Assembly: GCA_029219125.1 (NCBI GenBank)
Contig: JAQXSU010000073.1
Location: 1-10,062 of the forward strand
Direction of reading: 5' to 3'
DNA length: 10,062 nt
From: Bacillota bacterium
Lineage (GTDB): Bacteria; Bacillota; Clostridia; Peptostreptococcales; Anaerovoracaceae
Below are positions 5,925-10,062 of this stretch, in pieces. Under the pieces are notes generated by a model, which did no database searches, was not told the origin of the DNA, and was given only the letters and a program-made list of their open reading frames with translations. Made by a program: the position numbers and the translations under genes. Position 1 is the first letter of the stretch. Each line of letters begins with the position of its first letter.

Positions 5925-6476
5925 ATGAACACCAAAGAACTGGGCCATCGCATCAAGGAAGCCCGCATCGCAAAGAAAATGACCCAAAGCCAGGTAGTCG
6001 GTGATTTCATTACCCGAAATATGCTGAGTCAGATTGAAAACGGCACAGCTCTGCCTTCCGTAAAAACGCTGAAATACCTGGCAGATGTACTGAACATTCC
6101 GGACATTCTGGACTTCTCATCGGATGAATCAGAAAAGGAAAATGTCCCGGCGCAGGAGCAGAAGGGAAGCAACTCCTATGCCGCCCTGGCCGCAGCGAAA
6201 GCTGCCGTTTTATCGGAGGACTGGTCATTCGTCATAGCTATGGAGAAAACATATCCTTCGGAATTTGCCGATGAATTTGCCGCCCTTCTGGCCCGGAGTT
6301 TTCTCGCGGCAGGCAAATCCTGCACAGATGATCCGGCACGGGCGATGACCTGTATGGAAAAAGCCATGTCCTATGCGGACCTGGGGATCTATGCCAACGC
6401 ATCGCTGAAGGCCGAGGCAGTTATCCTGCTGCAGCAGCTTGCCGCTTCCCTGACCATACCGGATCCAATTACATGA
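5925..6476 (+). CDS. Xre-family helix-turn-helix regulator with helical C-terminal domain
   Basis: The 183-residue product starts with a Xre/Cro-type DNA-binding domain (about 5-60). The stretch LGHRIKEARIAKKMTQSQVV contains the first helices. ITRNMLSQIENGTALPS (29-45) holds the recognition helix and the conserved SxIENGxAxPS signature, followed by TLKYLADVLNIP. An acidic linker (about 64-82) leads to an alpha-helical, Ala-rich C-terminal region (about 84-175) that may be TPR-like and could sense a peptide, another protein or self-association; no ligand is predictable. The ATG is supported by GAAAGGG about eight bases upstream. The gene is divergent from nfeD-floT. Matching palindromes sit at both promoters, so I infer that it represses both its own gene and the flotillin operon; this is not shown by sequence alone. 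Confidence 0.88.
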   Translation: MNTKELGHRIKEARIAKKMTQSQVVGDFITRNMLSQIENGTALPSVKTLKYLADVLNIPDILDFSSDESEKENVPAQEQKGSNSYAALAAAKAAVLSEDWSFVIAMEKTYPSEFADEFAALLARSFLAAGKSCTDDPARAMTCMEKAMSYADLGIYANASLKAEAVILLQQLAASLTIPDPIT

Positions 6477-6514
6477 TCCGGCACGAACGAAGCCATCGGA
6501 AACAAAAAATCATC

Positions 6515-6541
6515 AAAAAAAGGGTGCGTCCGCACCCTTTT
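6515..6541. terminator. Bidirectional terminator between xre and minD
   Basis: GGGTGC (6522-6527) pairs with GCACCC (6532-6537) around a four-base loop, and flanking A and T bases extend the stem. On the minus strand a run of seven T follows, making a strong terminator for pbp2-minD. On the plus strand only four T precede a C, so it is weaker for xre. Confidence 0.85.
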
Positions 6542-6549
6542 CTATTGCT

Positions 6550-7272
6550 CTAATATTCTGCGATTCTCCGGCTGATCTTCCGGAAATTATCCGCTATATA
6601 AGTCTCCCGCATGAAGACCACCGGCACACCCAGATTGGTGGATATGCTGATGTTTTCATCGGACTGGATGACGCCCAGAAGCTCCCGCTGAAAACCCCGG
6701 ACGATTTCAGACACATCCGGAGCGAAGCCTTTTCGGATCATCTCCATGTTCAGCTTGTTGACGATGAAGCCGACCTTTTCAATGCCCATTTCCTTCAGCA
6801 CCAGCCGCACCATCTCGCCGTCCCTGGCCGCCGCATAATCCGGCGACACCACCACAACAGCCATTTCCGCACCGGCGGAGGCGACCGCCAGTCCGTCATC
6901 AATCCCGGCAGGGCCGTCCACAATGATATAATCAAACTGCTCTTTCAGCTTTTCACAGAGCACTTTCATATGAAGCGGCGTGATCTCCCCGTCTGCCTTT
7001 TTCGGAGAAGCAGCCATCAGATACAGTCCCGGAAAGCTTTTATCCTTTATCAGCGCCTGCTTGATCCTGCAGACCCCGTTCATCACATCACTAACATCAT
7101 ATACCACGTTGCTTTCCAGCCCCAGATACAGATCCAGGTTTCGAAGGCCCATGTCCATATCTATCACGAGAGTCCTATAGCCTTCCATGGCCAGAGTCGC
7201 ACCCAGATTGGCCACCATGGTGGTCTTTCCCGTGCCGCCCTTTCCGGAAGCAACCACAATCACTTTTCCCAT
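6550..7272 (-). CDS. minD: MinD-like ParA/SIMIBI ATPase lacking the usual membrane-targeting tail
   Basis: MinD is a membrane-cycling ATPase that positions the division inhibitor MinC. The 240-residue product has the deviant Walker A motif SGKGGTGKTT (9-18, with both the signature and catalytic lysines). It then has IDMDMGLRNLDLYLGLE (37-53), CRIKQALIKDK (68-78), the Walker B region FDYIIVDGPAGIDDG (113-127) and GFIVNKLN (168-175), all closely matching MinD rather than ParA or Soj. Typical MinD proteins have 265-270 residues and end in an amphipathic helix that binds the membrane. This one stops at NFRKISRRIAEY, about where that linker and helix would begin. The ATG has GGAGG seven bases upstream. 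The gene follows the PBP2 gene by 26 bases, so they form an operon. No minC or minE is adjacent. A MinD paralogue serving the elongation machinery is an alternative to a true division-site MinD. Confidence 0.85.
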   Translation of the reverse strand: MGKVIVVASGKGGTGKTTMVANLGATLAMEGYRTLVIDMDMGLRNLDLYLGLESNVVYDVSDVMNGVCRIKQALIKDKSFPGLYLMAASPKKADGEITPLHMKVLCEKLKEQFDYIIVDGPAGIDDGLAVASAGAEMAVVVVSPDYAAARDGEMVRLVLKEMGIEKVGFIVNKLNMEMIRKGFAPDVSEIVRGFQRELLGVIQSDENISISTNLGVPVVFMRETYIADNFRKISRRIAEY

Positions 7273-7298
7273 TTCATTTCCTCCAGAGTATCCGTATC

Positions 7299-10062
7299 TT
7301 ACTGCATCTTCGTCGAGAAATCCGCTTCCGCATAATCCTCACTGACCTTCAGGTATTCACCGATGACCTCTCTGGTCACCAGACCTGCATTGTAGGAAGT
7401 CTTTCCCTGGATCAGCATGGCAACCACCGCAATCTTCGGATTGTCATACGGCGCCAGCGTGATGGTCCAGGCAAACGGGACATAATCCTCCTTAAACTGG
7501 TTGATCTGCGTCTGGGTCACCTTGTTTTTGCTTGCTTTGATCAGCGCTGCGTCCACGGTATCATTTTCTGTCGGGTATTTTTCAGGATCCTCTTTCATCA
7601 TTTTTTCCATCTGCTTTTCCACCTGTTCCCAGGTCACCGCAGATGTGATCTGCGACAGATGGCTCTTCACATAAGCCACCTCATCCTTCGGATTGATTTT
7701 TCCGTCTTTATCTGCTGTACCGGTCTTACCTGCCACTTCGATCGGAAATCTGCCGTAAATGCCTGCCAGCGTACCGCTTGTGGCTACACGACGCATGCCT
7801 TCCAGCACCTTATCCAGTTTATCGGTGGAAACATTGATCTGATACGGCTCCGGCTTCACCGTCTCCCCTTCGTCCTCAATGCCTTTGACAATATTGACCT
7901 GATTTCTCTTACCGTCATTTCCCAGGGTCGCCACATAATTGGCAATCTGCAGCGGCGTGTAAGAGTTTTCACCTTCACCGATGGCGATACTGAATTCATC
8001 ACCCACAGTCCACTGAGCCTGATTGAAGAAGGAGAATTTACACAGATCCGCCATAGCCTCCACCTTGGATGCCCGCACATCTGTCTGGTCCGCAATCCTC
8101 TGGATGAGGGTTCCCCGGTCCGGATTCTCCTCAATCCAGCTACAGATCGTATCGATATTTTTTCTCAGCAGTTCTTCATCGTTATACACGGAAGACGGGA
8201 AATACTGGCTGGCAGAAGCATAAAGGGTATACCAGAGATAATTCTTCGTGTTCCGCATTTTACCTTCCGCGGAAGGAAGGGCCGTTACTGCTTCAGATAA
8301 CTCGATTCCGGTCTTTTCGCCCAGCCCGAATTCAGAAGCCACATCCATGATTTTCTCGATGGAGATCTTGTCTGCATAGCCAAGAGACTGACCTGTCTGC
8401 CAGTTCTTACCCGTTGCAATACAGTAGAAATAATAGTTGCAGGAATTCTGGATTCCCGTTACCAGCGTTTCCGTTCCATGGCTGCCCCGGTATCTGTTCC
8501 AGGAGTCGCAGCCGTAGGTGGTATCTCCTATGGTGATATATCCTTTATCATAAATCGGCGTATCCGGATTCAGTCCTGCCTCCAGCGCGGCAACCGAAGT
8601 CACCGGCTTGAAAATGGAACCAGGCTGAACAGAGGCCTTCGTTGCCACATTATACAGCGGCGTCGCAGCCAGAGGATCTCTCGGATTGACGCTCTGCACG
8701 GAAGCCCAGTCTTTCACGGAAATGCCTTCTGCGAAAATGTTCGGATTGTAATCGGGATAGCTGGCCATGGCCAGTACATCACCCGTATCCACATCGATTG
8801 CAACTACCGCACCGGAACTGCAGTTCTTCGAAGCAACGGTGCTGGATGTACCGTATTTTCCCTTGAATGCCGTTCCGTTCTTTACGGCTTTGATCACGTT
8901 TTCCAGCGTATCCTCGGCCACCTTCTGCAGATCCATATCAATAGTCAGATAAACGCTCTTGCCGGATACCGGTTCTGTCTCGCTGAGGGTGTCGATATAA
9001 TCGCCCTGGTTATTGACCTGAATAGTCTTTACCCCGTCTGTGCCGCGCAGCTTCTCTTCCATGCTGGCCTCGATGCCGTCTTTACCTATCAGGTCATCCG
9101 CCTGATAACCTTTTTCCTTTACATAGGTTTCATATTCACTGTCGGAAATGCTGCCCATGTAGCCGAGAATGTGGGAAGCCAACCGACCGTTCGGATAGTA
9201 ACGGACTGTTTCTGAGGAGATTTCCACGCCCTTCAGCACATCTCCCATTTCCTCCACGTAGGCGATGGTTTCATCGCTGATATTCTTGGCAATGGTGCTG
9301 GACTGGTATTTATTGAATCCCAGACTCTTGATTTCTTCGCGGATCATGAAAATCTTCCGGACCTGTTTATCCGAGAGAACCTTTGTCTTTCCTTCCGGAA
9401 TAAATTCGTCCAGCTTATACATTTCACGCAAAGCCTGAAATGCCTCTTCTGCCGTCATCTGCCGGGTCTTCTTTTCTCCGGTCTCCTCGTCGGTATATTC
9501 CACATCCTTCAGGCCGTATTTACTCAGGAAATTTGTCTTCTGATTATCGTATACCCAGGTCATGCTGTAAACTACGATAGGCGGATAGACGCTGTGGGTC
9601 TCCTGCAGTACCTCCAGCGCTTCAAACCGGTCCAGCGTCGGGTCAATTTCGTATTTTGTCCGCAGCCTGTCGTAGGCCTCTTCGGCCGTCAGACCGCTCG
9701 GAAATCCCTGATCCTTCAGCCATTCTTTCTTTTCATCGTCAAATGTATATTTAAAGTTGCCTTTTTTCGTAATAATGATCGGGAAATTATCCACCATCTT
9801 TTCGGCATCCCCGTTTTTTTCCAGCAGCTTCACCAGACCATAGGCTGACTGATTAATCTCCTCTGTAGAAAGTCCGCTGGCATTGAAGGTCACCGTGAAC
9901 AGCTGCTTGTTGGTTGCAAGGACACGTCCATACCGGTCCAGGATCTCTCCTCGGGGCGCAGAGGTGGTGATTTCCTTGGTGCTCTGGCTGGCAGCTGCTT
10001 CTTCCCATTTATCCTGCTGGAGAATCGTCAGCACAAAAAGCCTTATGCTGAGTATCAGCATA
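7299..10062 (-). CDS. mrdA: Penicillin-binding protein 2-like class B transpeptidase (5' end beyond the right edge)
   Basis: Class B PBPs cross-link peptidoglycan outside the membrane; PBP2 pairs with RodA for elongation. At least 921 codons are present. The first visible residues, MLILSIRLFVLTILQQ, look like the end of a membrane anchor, so the true start is probably upstream of base 10062. Counting from that Met, the pedestal/dimerisation domain begins with APRGEILDRYGRVLATN (35-51). IGKDGIEASMEEKLRGTDG (325-343) is the usual motif before the catalytic domain. The catalytic motifs are SIFK (nucleophile Ser 482), SCN (540-542) and KTGT (779-782), followed by the final strands FAWTITLAPYDNPKIAVV (863-880). 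The length exceeds E. coli PBP2 (about 630) because of inserts in the pedestal (about 105-250), between SxN and KTG (about 595-690), and just after KTG (783-858). Large PBP2 forms are known in Clostridia. It is co-directional with minD, which follows after 26 bases. Confidence 0.93.
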   Translation of the reverse strand, partial: MLILSIRLFVLTILQQDKWEEAAASQSTKEITTSAPRGEILDRYGRVLATNKQLFTVTFNASGLSTEEINQSAYGLVKLLEKNGDAEKMVDNFPIIITKKGNFKYTFDDEKKEWLKDQGFPSGLTAEEAYDRLRTKYEIDPTLDRFEALEVLQETHSVYPPIVVYSMTWVYDNQKTNFLSKYGLKDVEYTDEETGEKKTRQMTAEEAFQALREMYKLDEFIPEGKTKVLSDKQVRKIFMIREEIKSLGFNKYQSSTIAKNISDETIAYVEEMGDVLKGVEISSETVRYYPNGRLASHILGYMGSISDSEYETYVKEKGYQADDLIGKDGIEASMEEKLRGTDGVKTIQVNNQGDYIDTLSETEPVSGKSVYLTIDMDLQKVAEDTLENVIKAVKNGTAFKGKYGTSSTVASKNCSSGAVVAIDVDTGDVLAMASYPDYNPNIFAEGISVKDWASVQSVNPRDPLAATPLYNVATKASVQPGSIFKPVTSVAALEAGLNPDTPIYDKGYITIGDTTYGCDSWNRYRGSHGTETLVTGIQNSCNYYFYCIATGKNWQTGQSLGYADKISIEKIMDVASEFGLGEKTGIELSEAVTALPSAEGKMRNTKNYLWYTLYASASQYFPSSVYNDEELLRKNIDTICSWIEENPDRGTLIQRIADQTDVRASKVEAMADLCKFSFFNQAQWTVGDEFSIAIGEGENSYTPLQIANYVATLGNDGKRNQVNIVKGIEDEGETVKPEPYQINVSTDKLDKVLEGMRRVATSGTLAGIYGRFPIEVAGKTGTADKDGKINPKDEVAYVKSHLSQITSAVTWEQVEKQMEKMMKEDPEKYPTENDTVDAALIKASKNKVTQTQINQFKEDYVPFAWTITLAPYDNPKIAVVAMLIQGKTSYNAGLVTREVIGEYLKVSEDYAEADFSTKMQ

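Noticed and set aside
5685..5928. Two short open frames (about 75 codons) on the plus strand before xre
   Set aside because: They cross both promoters and operators, are Phe/Lys-rich as expected from AT-rich DNA, and lack convincing ribosome binding sites.

Overview
The window looks like a chromosomal piece of a low-to-mid-GC Gram-positive anaerobe of the Clostridia (Lachnospiraceae or a related family is my best guess). The grounds are AT-rich intergenic spacers, strong GGAGG ribosome binding sites, TTG starts, sigma-A-type promoters, and a gene set of RNase Y, a RodA-type SEDS protein, class B PBP2, MinD, flotillin and NfeD. Nothing points to a phage, plasmid, insertion sequence, CRISPR array or RNA gene.

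Layout from left to right. (1) 1-287 (-): the N-terminal part of a MATE-family exporter, cut by the window edge, with its own probable promoter. (2) 500-2035 (-): ribonuclease Y (rny), followed by a hairpin terminator. (3) 2110-2181: a compact divergent promoter in which the rny and rodA promoters share one palindromic -10 element. (4) 2200-3318 (+): a RodA/FtsW-family glycosyltransferase. It ends at a bidirectional terminator shared with the convergent flotillin gene. (5) 5648-3433 (-): a two-gene operon, nfeD-like then floT-like. (6) 5649-5924: a second divergent regulatory region. (7) 5925-6476 (+): an Xre-type regulator, again ending at a terminator shared with the next convergent gene. 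(8) 10062-6550 (-): a large PBP2-like transpeptidase, truncated by the window edge, followed by a MinD-like ATPase.

Two themes link the genes. The first is cell-wall elongation: RodA (glycan polymerase), PBP2 (its usual transpeptidase partner) and a MinD-like ATPase sit close together. This resembles the firmicute mreBCD-pbp2-minCDE-rodA neighbourhood, but rodA is inverted and minC and minE are absent here. The second is a membrane-organising module, NfeD plus flotillin, placed inside that neighbourhood with a private regulator. The strongest observation is that the nfeD-floT promoter and the xre promoter each carry a near-identical palindrome, GGTAAAT-N3-ATTTACC. In both cases it lies directly downstream of the -10 box and over the predicted transcription start. 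This is the layout expected of an autoregulated Xre repressor controlling the flotillin operon, rather than the sigma-W control known for the Bacillus subtilis yuaF-floT operon.

There is no gene-free stretch above 300 bases. The longest (5649-5924) is filled by the two promoters and operators. Function calls rest on motif recognition by eye and recalled family knowledge; no search was run.
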